Assembly (NCBI RefSeq): GCF_024752355.1
Contig: NZ_JANTHZ010000010.1
Span: 1 to 64,000 of the forward strand
Origin: Ancylobacter mangrovi
Lineage (GTDB): Bacteria > Pseudomonadota > Alphaproteobacteria > Rhizobiales > Xanthobacteraceae
Length of the DNA stretch: 64,000 bases
Reading direction: 5' to 3'
How positions within the stretch are numbered: the stretch's first letter is position 1; each line of letters opens with the position of its first letter. The notes beneath the pieces are model-generated. The model had not been told where the DNA came from, did no database searches, and was given only the letters and a program-made list of their open reading frames with translations. Positions 1-12,718 of this stretch are shown piece after piece. The translations under genes were made by a program, and so were the position numbers.

Positions 1-180
1 GTCCGCCACCACCGACGCCCCCGCGCCCTCATACTCCCCGTCGCCCACGCCCGACGCCGAACCCGCACCCGACGAAACCACAACGTCAGCCCCAAGGCCC
101 ACATAACGCTTAACCGTGTCCGGGGACCCCGCCACGCGGGGGTCGACCGATGGGTCTTCCTTCACTATCGCCAGCCGCAT
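1..180 (-). CDS. pntA: NAD(P) transhydrogenase subunit alpha, N-terminal part (runs off the window)
   Basis: Only the first 60 codons are present; the gene continues past base 1. The translation starts MRLAIVKE and continues with RVAGSPDTVKRYVGLGADVVV, the conserved N-terminus of the alanine dehydrogenase/PNT domain of the transhydrogenase alpha subunit. The ATG (178-180 on the minus strand) follows a strong GGGAGG ribosome site. In the family this subunit, with the beta chain, couples hydride transfer between NADH and NADP+ to the proton gradient at the inner membrane and supplies NADPH. It reads in the same direction as pyruvate carboxylase, 56 bp downstream of it. The catalytic parts cannot be inspected because the gene is cut. 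Confidence 0.85.
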   Translation of the reverse strand, partial: MRLAIVKEDPSVDPRVAGSPDTVKRYVGLGADVVVSSGAGSASGVGDGEYEGAGASVVAD

Positions 181-236
181 TCCCTTCCTCCCTTCAGTCG
201 TTTCGTTAGCCGGTTATCGTTCGATCGTTCCGAAGC

Positions 237-3704
<3,468 letters not shown>

Positions 3705-4190
3705 GGCGGGACCGGGCCTGTGGTTGCGGTCGGGGAACGACGTTTCGGGACCTACATCCTGGCTTCGGACAATGATGAACGTGACGCCGCCGCCCTGCCG
3801 GTCCGTCCCTCCGGCGATGCATGAGCCATGCCGGAGAATTATCGCACCGACCCGCTTGCGCGGACTTCCTATTGGTATACAGAATTACGAATGCCAGCAA
3901 GTTGATTTCGCGTCCCGGCGGTCGACCTGCTGTCCATTCCCGGCGAAATGCCATGCCGAGAGCCGGCAAGCCGGTCTGACGGCACCGAATTGCTGCAATG
4001 CGAAAGGAATTGCGCGGCACAACATCGATTCAAGTCGCGTTCCCGCGAGCGAGCGCGAAGTTGTGAACGGTGTCGTCGCCAAACCGACACGCTGCAGTGC
4101 AAGATAACAACTAAGCGACAACTGTCCCGTTTTGGTTCATAGCTGAGATGCTGGCTGCGCGCCGGCACGCTTCACGACGGAGGATTACCC
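3705..4190. promoter_or_regulatory. Divergent pyc/pyk intergenic region (486 bp)
   Basis: No convincing gene lies here; open frames crossing it lack family features and ribosome sites. It must hold the promoters of pyc (minus) and pyk (plus). It is clearly more AT-rich than the flanking genes, especially around 3870-4140. I could not assign a -35/-10 pair or a known operator with confidence. Confidence 0.5.
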
Positions 4191-5735
4191 ATGGTTATGC
4201 GGCGGGAACGCGCGACGAAGATCGTGGCGACGCTCGGGCCGGCATCGTCGAGCCCGGAAATGATCAAGGCGCTGTTCGAGGCCGGGGTCGATGTATTCCG
4301 GCTCAACTTCAGCCATGGCACGCAGGAGAACCATGGCCGCGTGCTGGGCGCCGTGCGGGCGCTCGAGAAGGAGGTCGGCCGCCCCATCGGCGTCCTCGCC
4401 GACCTGCAGGGTCCGAAGCTTCGCCTCGGCAAGTTCGTCGACGGCTTCATCAACATCACCGCCGGCTCGACGCTGCGCTTCGACACCGACCCGGCGCCCG
4501 GCGATGAGAAGCGGGTGCCGATCCCGCACCCGGAGATCATCGAGGCCCTGCACGAGGGCTCGACCGTGCTGCTCGACGACGGCAAGGTGCGCGTGCGCGT
4601 GGTCCGCAAGGGCTCCGGCTACATCGACGCCGAGGTGATCGCCGGCAACAAGCTGTCGAACAACAAGGGCTTCAACGTCCCCGACGTGCTGCTGCCGGTC
4701 TCGGCGCTCACCGACAAAGACCGCTCCGACCTGTTCTTCGCCCTCGACCTCGGCGTGGAGTGGATCGCGCTCTCCTTCGTGCAGAGCCCGCAGGACGTGA
4801 TCGACGCCAAGGAGCTCATCCAGGGCCGCGCCCAGGTGAACCTGAAGCTGGAGAAGCCGCTCGCGGTCGAGCACCTCACCCGCCTGACCGAGCTGTCGGA
4901 CAGCATCATGGTCGCGCGCGGCGATCTCGGCGTCGAGCTGTCGCTGCCGGAAATCCCGGCGCTGCAGAAGCGCGTCATCCGCGAATCGCGCCGGCTCGGC
5001 AAGCCGGTGATCGTCGCCACCCAGATGCTGGAATCGATGATCAGCGCCCCGGTGCCGACCCGCGCCGAAGTGTCCGACGTCGCCACCGCGGTCTATGACG
5101 GCGCCGACGCGGTCATGCTCTCCGCCGAGAGCGCGGCCGGCCAGTACCCGGTCGAGGCCGTGGCGATGATGGACCGCATCATCAAGCAGGTGGAGCAGGA
5201 CCCGGGCTACCGCGCGATCATCGAATCGCAGCGCCCCGATTCCGGCCACTCGGTCGCCGATGCGGTGACGCAGGCCGCCTATCAGGCGGCGAATTCGGTC
5301 AATGCCGCGGCCATCGTCACCTACACGCTCTCCGGCACCACGACGTTGCACGCCGCGCGCGAGCGCCCGCGCATCCCGATCATCGGCATCGCCAGCCAGC
5401 TCTCCACCGCGCGCCGGTTGGTCATGTCCTACGGCGTCCACGTCGTCCATGCGCCCGAAGAGATCCACACCTTCGGCGAGATGGCGACCAAGGCGACGCA
5501 GGTGACGCTGGAGCACGGCTTCGCCAAGGAAGGCAACTGCATCGCCATCACCGCGGGCGTGCCCTTCGCCACCCCCGGCACCACCAACGTGCTGCGCCTC
5601 ATCACCCTCGACAAGGCGATGATGGCACAGCTTCCGAGCGGCTCGAAGCCGGTCGAGGTCCCGCGCCGCGCCGCGGCGAAGACCGACGACGCTTCGGTGC
5701 TCCGCTCCGCGCCCGTCGCGAACGAGGCCGAGTAA
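4191..5735 (+). CDS. pyk: Pyruvate kinase
   Basis: This enzyme makes pyruvate and ATP from phosphoenolpyruvate and ADP, the last step of glycolysis, in the cytoplasm. The 514 residues start RRERATKIVATLGPASSSPEM, followed by FRLNFSHGT (substrate and K+ site) and the B domain (about 75-170). The active-site stretch reads LKLEKP then SDSIMVARGDLGVELS, a slightly altered form of the usual KIEN motif, and is followed by VIVATQMLESM and a C-terminal allosteric domain. The start was chosen because GGAGG lies about 6 bp upstream; a second ATG two codons later is possible. A strong intrinsic terminator follows 30 bp after the stop. Confidence 0.98.
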   Translation: MVMRRERATKIVATLGPASSSPEMIKALFEAGVDVFRLNFSHGTQENHGRVLGAVRALEKEVGRPIGVLADLQGPKLRLGKFVDGFINITAGSTLRFDTDPAPGDEKRVPIPHPEIIEALHEGSTVLLDDGKVRVRVVRKGSGYIDAEVIAGNKLSNNKGFNVPDVLLPVSALTDKDRSDLFFALDLGVEWIALSFVQSPQDVIDAKELIQGRAQVNLKLEKPLAVEHLTRLTELSDSIMVARGDLGVELSLPEIPALQKRVIRESRRLGKPVIVATQMLESMISAPVPTRAEVSDVATAVYDGADAVMLSAESAAGQYPVEAVAMMDRIIKQVEQDPGYRAIIESQRPDSGHSVADAVTQAAYQAANSVNAAAIVTYTLSGTTTLHAARERPRIPIIGIASQLSTARRLVMSYGVHVVHAPEEIHTFGEMATKATQVTLEHGFAKEGNCIAITAGVPFATPGTTNVLRLITLDKAMMAQLPSGSKPVEVPRRAAAKTDDASVLRSAPVANEAE

Positions 5736-5765
5736 GGCCTGCTGCCACGACGAACGGCTGGACGG

Positions 5766-5795
5766 AAAGGCCCTCCTTCGGGAGGGCTTTTCTCG
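5766..5795 (+). terminator. Rho-independent terminator of pyk
   Basis: The arms CCCTCC (5771-5776) and GGAGGG (5781-5786) close a TTCG tetraloop. The stem is extended outward by A-T and G-C/G-T pairs and is followed by a short T run (5788-5791). It sits 30 bp after the pyk stop. The A-rich left side means it could also end the oppositely oriented acetyltransferase transcript. Confidence 0.9.
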
Positions 5796-5851
5796 TTTCG
5801 GGGTCACGCGCGGAATGGCGATACGCCGGCGGGGATCAGGCGGGCGGGGGA

Positions 5852-6400
5852 TCAGGCCGGCGGGGTCGTGTCGCCCGCGCCCAGCGCGCGCTGCATCAGC
5901 ACCGTGTCCACCCAGCGCCCGTGCTTGAAGCCGATCGAGCGGAACGTGCCGACATCGGCGAAGCCGTGCCGGCGGTGCAGCGCGATCGAGCCGGCATTGG
6001 CGCTGTTGCCGATCACTGCGATCATCTGCCGCCACGGCCCCTCTTCGCAGCGCGCGATCAGCGCGCCGAGCAGCCGGCTGCCGATGCCACGCCCGCCCTG
6101 CCCCTCGGCGACATAGACCGAATCCTCCACCGTGAAGCGATAGGCCCGGCGCGGCCGGTAGGCGGTGGCATAGGCATAGCCGGCAATCTCCCCGCCCGAG
6201 ACGGCGACGAGATAGGGCAGCCCGGCCTCGAGCACGGCGGCGCGCCGGCGCAGCATCTCCGCGAGCGGGGGCGGCTCCTCCTCGAAGCTCGCCAGCCCGT
6301 GGCGCACATGATGGGCATAGATCGACTGCACGCCCGCCATGTCGGCCTCGCACGCCTCGCGCACCACAAGGCCCTCACCGCGAAGACATTCGCTCATCAT
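5852..6400 (-). CDS. GNAT N-acetyltransferase, phosphinothricin/methionine-sulfoximine type
   Basis: The 182-residue GNAT-fold protein resembles the PAT/MddA branch, whose members acetylate phosphinothricin, methionine sulfoximine or related amino acids with acetyl-CoA. Visible marks are the N-terminal REACEADMAGVQSIYAHHV with a following ASFEEEPP segment, YAYATAYRPRRAYRFTVEDSVYV (typical of this branch) and the acetyl-CoA pyrophosphate loop GGRGIGSRL, then the HRRHGFADVG and GFKHGRWVDTVLMQR C-terminal signatures. The ORF starts with two consecutive Met codons; a weak GGGA lies upstream. It is a single gene with no obvious operon partner. The exact substrate cannot be read from sequence. Confidence 0.85.
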   Translation of the reverse strand: MMSECLRGEGLVVREACEADMAGVQSIYAHHVRHGLASFEEEPPPLAEMLRRRAAVLEAGLPYLVAVSGGEIAGYAYATAYRPRRAYRFTVEDSVYVAEGQGGRGIGSRLLGALIARCEEGPWRQMIAVIGNSANAGSIALHRRHGFADVGTFRSIGFKHGRWVDTVLMQRALGAGDTTPPA

Positions 6401-6485
6401 CCGATCCCGCAGCTGCGGCGCGGGTCACTCCCCCGCCCGCACGGGCTATAGCCGAGCCGTGCGCCGCTGTCCTTCCTTGCGGATT

Positions 6486-6502
6486 GTGAGCCGCCGGCTC
6501 AC
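6486..6502 (-). terminator. Hairpin at the end of the L,D-transpeptidase gene
   Basis: The perfect arms GTGAGCC and GGCTCAC (7 bp, 3-base loop) overlap the stop codon of the minus-strand L,D-transpeptidase gene. There is no T run, so it is only a terminator-like or 3'-protecting hairpin. Confidence 0.45.
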
Positions 6503-7524
6503 TGGCTGGCGGTGACGATCTCGCCGCTATAGGGATCGGCCAGCGCCGCGTCGGGGCGGCTGACGGGGATCTTGCTCGAGGTCATCGCGGACAGCTTCTC
6601 CGGCCCGGAGCGGCGGAGCACCTCGCGGAAGCTCTCATGCATGCCGCCATCGACATAGGGCGGGGCGATCGCCGGATTGGCGGCGGCGACGGCGACCATC
6701 TGCGCCGTCTCGGCGAGCTGGCGCTGCTCGAGCTGCTGCGCGATCTGCTGGCTGCTAGGATCGGCCGGGCAGGCGCCGAGCGGGTCGAGCGCCGCATCCT
6801 CCGGCGAGGGCTGGGCGGTGAAGCGGTAGCGCCCGGCGCAGGCGGTGACGACCGGCGGGCGGCGCGTCATGTCGAAATAGTCGACGCCCTCCTCCAGATT
6901 GCGCCAGAACGGCACGTTCGGATCGTTGCGATGGGCGGCGAAATTGGCCGGCGTCATGCGGAACGGCAGCGCCTGCACCTGGAATTCCTCCTGCCCGCCC
7001 TTCAGCGCCTCGCGCGCCAGCGCGTAGATCTCCGCGACGCCGCCGTCGGTCATGGCGTAGCAGCCGGCCGAGGTGCACGCCCCGTGCACCATCAGCGCGC
7101 TGCCGGTGTAGCCGAGCGCGCTCTCCAGCTCGTTCGGGTAGCCGAGATTGAACGACAGGTAGAATTGCGAGCGCGGATTAAGCTGGGCGCGGGTGATGGT
7201 GTAGAAGCCTTCCGGCGCCTGCCGGTCGCCCTCGCTGGTCTTCGGCCCGAGCTTTCCCGACCAGCGGCACATCGGATAGGTCTTGAGCAGGGCGTAGGTG
7301 CCGCGATTGGTGCGCTTCCACACCTCGAGCTCGCTCTCCTGCTTGTAGATGCGGATCATGATCGGGTCTTCGGGCGTCATGCCCTTCTCCGACATCTCCG
7401 ACAGGATCTTGCCGTTCAGCGGCACCGCGCCGCGATCGTCGCTATCGATGGAGGCGCAACCGGCGAGCGCCAGCGACGCCAGCAGAAGCGCGCATATTCC
7501 AAATCTGGCCAGCAGCTTACTCAC
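6499..7524 (-). CDS. L,D-transpeptidase (YafK/YkuD-like) lipoprotein
   Basis: The protein is predicted to act in the periplasm on peptidoglycan, forming or cleaving L,D cross-links or anchoring proteins. I chose the GTG at 7524 because it gives a clean lipoprotein signal (MSKLLARFG, hydrophobic core, lipobox LALAGC) and has GGGAG nearby. An in-frame GTG at 7548 gives a less typical, arginine-rich start. The catalytic core contains HGACTSAGCYAMTD, matching the HGx(n)SxGCYAM signature of YafK-type enzymes with Cys as nucleophile. Upstream, RIYKQESELEVWKR also fits that subfamily. The region after the domain (about residues 215-341) is low in recognisable motifs. It is transcribed away from the acyltransferase. 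Confidence 0.88.
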   Translation of the reverse strand: MSKLLARFGICALLLASLALAGCASIDSDDRGAVPLNGKILSEMSEKGMTPEDPIMIRIYKQESELEVWKRTNRGTYALLKTYPMCRWSGKLGPKTSEGDRQAPEGFYTITRAQLNPRSQFYLSFNLGYPNELESALGYTGSALMVHGACTSAGCYAMTDGGVAEIYALAREALKGGQEEFQVQALPFRMTPANFAAHRNDPNVPFWRNLEEGVDYFDMTRRPPVVTACAGRYRFTAQPSPEDAALDPLGACPADPSSQQIAQQLEQRQLAETAQMVAVAAANPAIAPPYVDGGMHESFREVLRRSGPEKLSAMTSSKIPVSRPDAALADPYSGEIVTASQ

Positions 7525-7759
7525 GACCCGGAGCTCCCGACGCCTCACATGGCTCGCCCCTCAATGCCGCCCCAACACGGCGGATCGATGGACGGCGAAG
7601 GCTTCGGCTCCATAAAGCGCCGAATATGGTTTGCCCTTTATGAACGACGCGCGTGGCAGGGTGGATCGTCGGCGCCGGACGGCGGCCGGAGCATTGATGC
7701 GTGCGATGAGGCGATATTAGATCGCCACCCGCTCTCTTCCACCCGCCAAGGCCCGCACC
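7525..7759. promoter_or_regulatory. Divergent region with a perfect inverted repeat
   Basis: This 235 bp region lies between the L,D-transpeptidase gene (minus) and the acyltransferase gene (plus). It contains the perfect palindrome GGCGAT-ATTAG-ATCGCC at 7710-7726, 34 bp before the acyltransferase start, in a locally AT-richer stretch. That position and symmetry fit an operator, but no regulator is known to match it. Confidence 0.4.
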
Positions 7760-8926
7760 ATGCCCGCCTCGATGCCCGCCACCCTCGCCGGCGCCCCCGC
7801 GAAGACGGGGCGCGTGACCTGCCTCGACGGGCTGCGCGGCGTCGCCGCCTGCTCGGTGGTGGCGTTCCACTTCTTCTATGCCTTCACCCCCGGCCCGTTC
7901 TCCGACAGGGCCCGCACCGGCTTCACCGTCTTCGACACGCCGCTCGCCGTACTGTGGAACGGGCATTTCGCGGTCGCCGTGTTCTTCGTACTGTCCGGTT
8001 TCGTGCTCGCCGCCTCGAGCCCGAAAAGCGCGCGCGAAGCGCCGCTGATGATCTTCCTGCGCTATCTGCGCCTCGGCCTGCCCGCCCTCGCCTCATCGGC
8101 GCTGGCCTGGGCGTGGCTCAACGGTTTCCCGGACGCCGCGCGCGAGGCGCAGGCGATCAGCACAAGCTCATGGTTCCGCTGGACCTACCAGCCGCCCATC
8201 CCGCCGCTGTCGCAGGCGATCTGGGAGGGCGGCGTCGGCGTCTTCCTGAACGGGACAACCCGCTTCAACAACCCGCTCTGGACCATGCAGGCCGAGCTCT
8301 TGGGCTCGATCCTGATCTACGGCTCCTACGCGGTGCTGCGCGGGCGGTGGCGGCCGCTCGCCATGGCGCTCGGCATCGTCGGCTTCGGCGCGGCGGGGCT
8401 GTTCTATCTCGCTGCCTTCTGCGCGGGGGCGCTGGTGTACGAGATGCGCGAGCGCCTGCGCGAGCTTCCTGTCGCCGGGCTCGTCATCGGCCTCGTCGGG
8501 CTGGTGATCGGCGCGACCTACCCCTATCACGCCGGCGGGCCGGGCCTCGTCTCCACCCTCCAGTCGCATCTCGGCATGGACGGGTTCCGGGAGGCCGGCG
8601 CGGCGCTGGTGCTGGTGTCGGTGCTGATCACGCCGGCGCTGCGGCGCTTCTTCGAGAGCGGGCCGTTGCAGCGGCTCGGCGAGCTCTCCTTCCCGATCTA
8701 TCTCGTCCACGTGCCGCTCATCGTCGCGCCGGCGGCGTGGCTGTTCGTCGCCTTCGCCCCGCTTGGCCCGGCGGGACTGACGGCGCTGTTCGCCGCGGCG
8801 TGCCTCGGCACGCTGGGGCTCGGCACGCTCTTCCTCGTCGCGGTGGAGCGGCCCGTGCTCGCGGCGCTCAAGGCGATCCGCACCCGCGCCCGCGGGCAGG
8901 CGCGCCCGGCAGGGGCGGCGCCCTGA
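7760..8926 (+). CDS. Acyltransferase family 3 (OafA/NodX-like) membrane protein
   Basis: This is a polytopic inner-membrane protein of 388 residues that probably transfers an acyl group, commonly acetyl, to a surface polysaccharide, lipid or glycan. The start of the family domain is clear: CLDGLRGVAACSVVAFHFFY, with the conserved His in the first membrane segment, followed by GHFAVAVFFVLSGFVLA. About ten hydrophobic helices follow, including LWTMQAELLGS and GELSFPIYLVHVPLI, both typical of this family. It converges with the AceE-like gene (10 bp between stops). It lies about 4 kb from the cellulose genes, so cellulose or another envelope polymer is a conceivable substrate, but nothing in the sequence proves this. 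Confidence 0.88.
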   Translation: MPASMPATLAGAPAKTGRVTCLDGLRGVAACSVVAFHFFYAFTPGPFSDRARTGFTVFDTPLAVLWNGHFAVAVFFVLSGFVLAASSPKSAREAPLMIFLRYLRLGLPALASSALAWAWLNGFPDAAREAQAISTSSWFRWTYQPPIPPLSQAIWEGGVGVFLNGTTRFNNPLWTMQAELLGSILIYGSYAVLRGRWRPLAMALGIVGFGAAGLFYLAAFCAGALVYEMRERLRELPVAGLVIGLVGLVIGATYPYHAGGPGLVSTLQSHLGMDGFREAGAALVLVSVLITPALRRFFESGPLQRLGELSFPIYLVHVPLIVAPAAWLFVAFAPLGPAGLTALFAAACLGTLGLGTLFLVAVERPVLAALKAIRTRARGQARPAGAAP

Positions 8927-8936
8927 CGCGAGGGTC

Positions 8937-11417
8937 CTAGGCTTCCAATGCCCGCAGGTGCCGGATCGGCCGGCCGGGCGAGATCGACTGCGCCGCCGCG
9001 ACGATGGCGTTGGCGTCGATGCCGTAGTGCCGGTAGAGATCGGCGATGGTGCCGGTCTGGCCGAAATGCTCGACGCCGAGCGCGCGCGTGCGATGGCCCG
9101 CCACCGAGCCGAGCCAGCCCAGCGTCGCCGGATGGCCGTCCAGCACCGTCACCAGCCCGCACTGGCGCGGCACCGCGTCGAGCAGCCGCTCGACATGGCT
9201 GCGCGCGTTCACGAGGCCGCGCTCGCGCGCCCGGGCGCCGGCGGTCCAGCCGGCATTGAGACGGTCGGCCGAGGTCACGGCCAGCAGGCCGACATCCTTG
9301 CGGTCCTCGGCCATCAGCCCGACCGCCTCGATCGCCTCGGGCGCCACCACGCCGGTATAGACCACGACGATCTCGGCGTTCGGTCCCGGCCGGCGCACCC
9401 AATAGCCGCCCTCGATGATGTCGCGCTCCAGCGCCGGGTCGATCACACGCCCCGGCTGCTCAAGCGTGCGGGTGGACAGGCGCAGATAGACCGAGCCGCC
9501 GGTCTCGTCGCGCAGCCAGTTCTGCTCCTCGGGCTCGCTCTCGAAATCCGGCGTGCCCTCGCGCTGGAGATGCTCGAACGCCCAGCGCAGCACCACCGCC
9601 AGTTCGTCCACATAGGCCGGCTCGAAGGCGGCGAGCCCGTCCTGCGCCATGCCGATCAGCGGTGTGGCGATGGACTGGTGCGCCCCGCCTTCTGGCGCCA
9701 GCGTCAGGCCGGAAGGGGTGGCGACGAGGATGAAGCGCGCCTCCTGGTAGCAGGCATAGTTCAGCGCATCGAGCCCGCGCTCGATGAACGGGTCGTAGAG
9801 CGTGCCGACCGGGATCAGCCGTGCGCCGAACAGCGAATGCGACAGGCCGAGCGCCGAGAGCAGGCTGAACAGGTTCATCTCGGCGATGCCGAGCTCCATG
9901 TGCTGGCCCTTCGGCGAGAAGGTCCAGTCGAAGGTGGAGGGAATGCGCTCCTGCCGGAACAGGTCCGCCACCGCCTCGCGCGCGAACAGCCCGCGCCGGT
10001 TGACCCAACCGCCGAGATTGGTCGAGACGGTGACGTCCGGCGAGGTGGTGACGATGCGGTCGGCGAGCGGGCCGCCCATCCGCGCGATCTCCGCCATGAT
10101 CAGGCCGAAGCCCTGCTGGGTGGAGAGCGCGGTCTGCTTCGGCACCGCGAGCGCGCCCGGCACCTCCAGCTTCGCGTCGGCGAAGCGGCGCGCGCCCAGC
10201 GCGTTGAACGGCACCCGGCCGAGGAACGCCTCGACCTCCGCCGGGGCGATGTCGAGCCCCTCGAACCGATCCCACTCGTGGCCCGGGCGTACCTCCATCG
10301 CGGCGCGCAGCGTCTCCATCTGCGCCGGCGTCATCAGCCCGGCATGGTTGTCCTTATGCCCGGCGAGCGGCAGGCCGTAGCCCTTGATGGTGTAGGTGAT
10401 GAACAGCACCGGCCGGTCGTGGTCGATGCGCTCGAACGTGTCGACCAGCGAGGCGAGGTCATGGCCGCCGAGATTGGTCATCAGCGCCGAGAGCTCGTCG
10501 TCGGAGCGTCGCTCGATCAGCGCCGTCACGTCGCCCTGGTCGCCGAGATCGTCGAGCAGGCGCTTCCGCCAGGCCGCGCCGCCCTGGAAGGTCAGCGCCG
10601 AGTAGAGCTGGTTGGGCGCGCGGTCGATCCATTCGCGCAGCCGCTCCCCGCCCGGCTCGGCGAAGGCCTCCATCAGCTTGCGGCCATATTTCAGCGTCAC
10701 CACCTCCCAGCCAAAGGCGCGGAACAGCGCCTCCAGCCGCGCGGGAAGGCCCTCGCGGATCACCGCGTCGAGGCTCTGGCGGTTGTAGTCGAGGATCCAC
10801 CAACAGTTGCGCAGACCCTGCTTCCAGCCCTCGAGCAGCGCCTCGTAGATGTTGCCCTCGTCCATCTCGGCGTCGCCCACTAGGGCGATCATGCGCCCAT
10901 CCGGCGTATCGGCGCCGAGCTTGTGGGCCCGCACATAGTCCTGCACCAGGCTGGCGAACAGCGTCTGGGCGACGCCGAGGCCGACCGAGCCGGTGGAGAA
11001 GTCGACGTCGTCGATGTCCTTGGTGCGCGAGGGATAGGACTGGGCGCCCTTGTAGCCGCGATAGGCTTCCAGCTTCTCGCGCGTCTGGTGCCCCAGGAGG
11101 TACTGGATCGCGTGGAAGATCGGGCTCGCATGCGGCTTCACCGCCACGCGGTCGTGCGGGCGCAGCACGGCGAAATAGAGCGCCGTCATGATGGTCGAGA
11201 GCGAGGCCGAGGAAGCCTGGTGGCCGCCGACCTTCAGCCCGTCGGCATTGGGCCGCACATGGTTGGCATGGTGGATGGTCCAGGCCGAGAGCCAGGACAC
11301 CTTCCGCTCCAGCGCGTCCAGCACGGCGAGGTCGCGCGCCGAGGGTACATGCGCACCGGGATCCGCGGTCCGTCCACGAGGTGGGCTGTCATGCCGGCGA
11401 TCGTCGCTCTTGACCAT
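8937..11417 (-). CDS. Transketolase-family enzyme, AceE-like (homodimeric E1 type)
   Basis: This is an 826-residue thiamine-diphosphate enzyme related to transketolase and to the pyruvate dehydrogenase E1 of the homodimeric AceE type. The N-terminal TPP domain has HVRPNADGLKVGGHQASSAS and the diphosphate motif GDAEMDEGN (181-189) with DYN (210-212). A central Pyr domain follows (SPKGQHMELGIAEMNLFSLLSALGLS begins its signature) and then a C-terminal transketolase-like domain. No E2/E3 partner genes are adjacent, and the third residue of the usual GDG motif is Ala. It may therefore act as a stand-alone decarboxylase or transketolase rather than in a multienzyme complex. The start has GGGAGG eight bases upstream. 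Confidence 0.85.
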   Translation of the reverse strand: MVKSDDRRHDSPPRGRTADPGAHVPSARDLAVLDALERKVSWLSAWTIHHANHVRPNADGLKVGGHQASSASLSTIMTALYFAVLRPHDRVAVKPHASPIFHAIQYLLGHQTREKLEAYRGYKGAQSYPSRTKDIDDVDFSTGSVGLGVAQTLFASLVQDYVRAHKLGADTPDGRMIALVGDAEMDEGNIYEALLEGWKQGLRNCWWILDYNRQSLDAVIREGLPARLEALFRAFGWEVVTLKYGRKLMEAFAEPGGERLREWIDRAPNQLYSALTFQGGAAWRKRLLDDLGDQGDVTALIERRSDDELSALMTNLGGHDLASLVDTFERIDHDRPVLFITYTIKGYGLPLAGHKDNHAGLMTPAQMETLRAAMEVRPGHEWDRFEGLDIAPAEVEAFLGRVPFNALGARRFADAKLEVPGALAVPKQTALSTQQGFGLIMAEIARMGGPLADRIVTTSPDVTVSTNLGGWVNRRGLFAREAVADLFRQERIPSTFDWTFSPKGQHMELGIAEMNLFSLLSALGLSHSLFGARLIPVGTLYDPFIERGLDALNYACYQEARFILVATPSGLTLAPEGGAHQSIATPLIGMAQDGLAAFEPAYVDELAVVLRWAFEHLQREGTPDFESEPEEQNWLRDETGGSVYLRLSTRTLEQPGRVIDPALERDIIEGGYWVRRPGPNAEIVVVYTGVVAPEAIEAVGLMAEDRKDVGLLAVTSADRLNAGWTAGARARERGLVNARSHVERLLDAVPRQCGLVTVLDGHPATLGWLGSVAGHRTRALGVEHFGQTGTIADLYRHYGIDANAIVAAAQSISPGRPIRHLRALEA

Positions 11418-11497
11418 GTTGTCCTCCCGTCGCGACTAGAATGACGCGGGCGGGATCGGCGACGCAAGGTCAAGTTGCGGGTGTGACGCGAATGCGA

Positions 11498-12718
11498 TCA
11501 GTTCGCCGGCGTCGGATAGGTCGAGGCGCCCGGCACCAGCCGCACGGGCGCGCCGACGCCGGAATCGCCGGACGGCGCGGGAGCCGGCGCGTACTGGCTG
11601 GCGCCCGACGAGGACGGCGAGACCTGCCGCATCTGCACCGGCGGCACGCCGGGCAGCACGGGCGGGGCGCTGAAGGGCGAGTTCTGCCCGCTGGACTGCA
11701 CCGCCCGCGAGGGCGCCTCGTCGACCACCGCGCCGGGCTGGGGCGCGCCGCGGGTGATGTGCGGCTGCGTGCTCGGGGCGAGCTGCTGCGAGGTCCCCGG
11801 CCCCGGAACCGAGGGATAGCCCTCCACCGGGTCCACCAGATTGCCCTCGTAATAGCCCGGCTGCACCACCGGCTCGGGCGCGGGCACGGCGCTGCCGTAG
11901 CGCCGGCGGCTGGGGGTGGCGGTGCGCGCGGGCGCCGGCTCCGGGCCAAGCCAGCCGTCGAGCACGGTGCCGTCGCCGCTGATGCCGGAGGGATAGGCCA
12001 GAGGCCCGCCGACGCGGCCGAGCCCTTCCGGCTCGCCCATCGGACGCCCGTAGGGCTGCCAGCCCTGGGGCAGGAAGTAGCCGTTGATCGAGTAGCGGTA
12101 CATCACCCGCAGCAGGTCCTGCTCGCTGGCGCCGACCTGGCACAGGCGGAGGCGGATGGCGAGGATGCCGCGGTCATGCCAGAACAGATAGACCGGCACC
12201 TGCGACTGGATCCTCTGCCAGCCATAGATGCACAGCTCGCCATTGCCGGCATTGCCGATGGCGTAGTTGAACGGCCCGTAGCGGTTCTGCACGTAGTAGT
12301 TCGAGACATGCATGGCGACGCCGGGCATGCGCTCGGTCATCTCGTCGTCCAGCACCTCGTCGTTGAGCCAGTCGTCCTTGCGCAGGTTCTCGCGGCCGGT
12401 CGAGCCCTTCACCGGCCCGAAAAACACCGCATAGAACGCGTTCTGTCCACGCGTGCGGGAATTCGTTTCGAGGATGATTTCCTGTTCGACCGCATTGAGA
12501 TAGTCGGTCTGGAGCACCGCGATCACGGGCGGCGCGGCGCCGGGCTCGGGCAGCACCAGCGCGTCGGAGACGGGCTTCTCTATGGTCGTGGTCGCGACCT
12601 GCGGGCCGCCGGCGTAATTGTTGCCGAACCATCCATAGGGCGTGCATCCCGCCAGCAAAAGAGCGACGGATACTGCTACACACCTCAGAAGGGGTACGTG
12701 CGCACGCCTTCGTCCCAT
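11498..12718 (-). CDS. bcsN: Cellulose biosynthesis protein BcsN (lipoprotein)
   Basis: This matches the alphaproteobacterial BcsN family, whose genes flank cellulose synthase operons; the molecular role is not established. I chose the ATG at 12718 (MGRRRAHVPLLRC) because it gives a proper lipoprotein signal with lipobox LLLAGC. An in-frame GTG at 12805 would add 29 residues that look like leader DNA. The conserved part (about 30-230 of the mature chain) contains KPVSDALVLPEPGAAPPVIAV and NAFYAVFFGPVKGSTGRENLR. The C-terminal third is Pro/Ser/Ala-rich and probably disordered. It is transcribed divergently from bcsA, so the two probably share regulation. Confidence 0.82.
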   Translation of the reverse strand: MGRRRAHVPLLRCVAVSVALLLAGCTPYGWFGNNYAGGPQVATTTIEKPVSDALVLPEPGAAPPVIAVLQTDYLNAVEQEIILETNSRTRGQNAFYAVFFGPVKGSTGRENLRKDDWLNDEVLDDEMTERMPGVAMHVSNYYVQNRYGPFNYAIGNAGNGELCIYGWQRIQSQVPVYLFWHDRGILAIRLRLCQVGASEQDLLRVMYRYSINGYFLPQGWQPYGRPMGEPEGLGRVGGPLAYPSGISGDGTVLDGWLGPEPAPARTATPSRRRYGSAVPAPEPVVQPGYYEGNLVDPVEGYPSVPGPGTSQQLAPSTQPHITRGAPQPGAVVDEAPSRAVQSSGQNSPFSAPPVLPGVPPVQMRQVSPSSSGASQYAPAPAPSGDSGVGAPVRLVPGASTYPTPAN

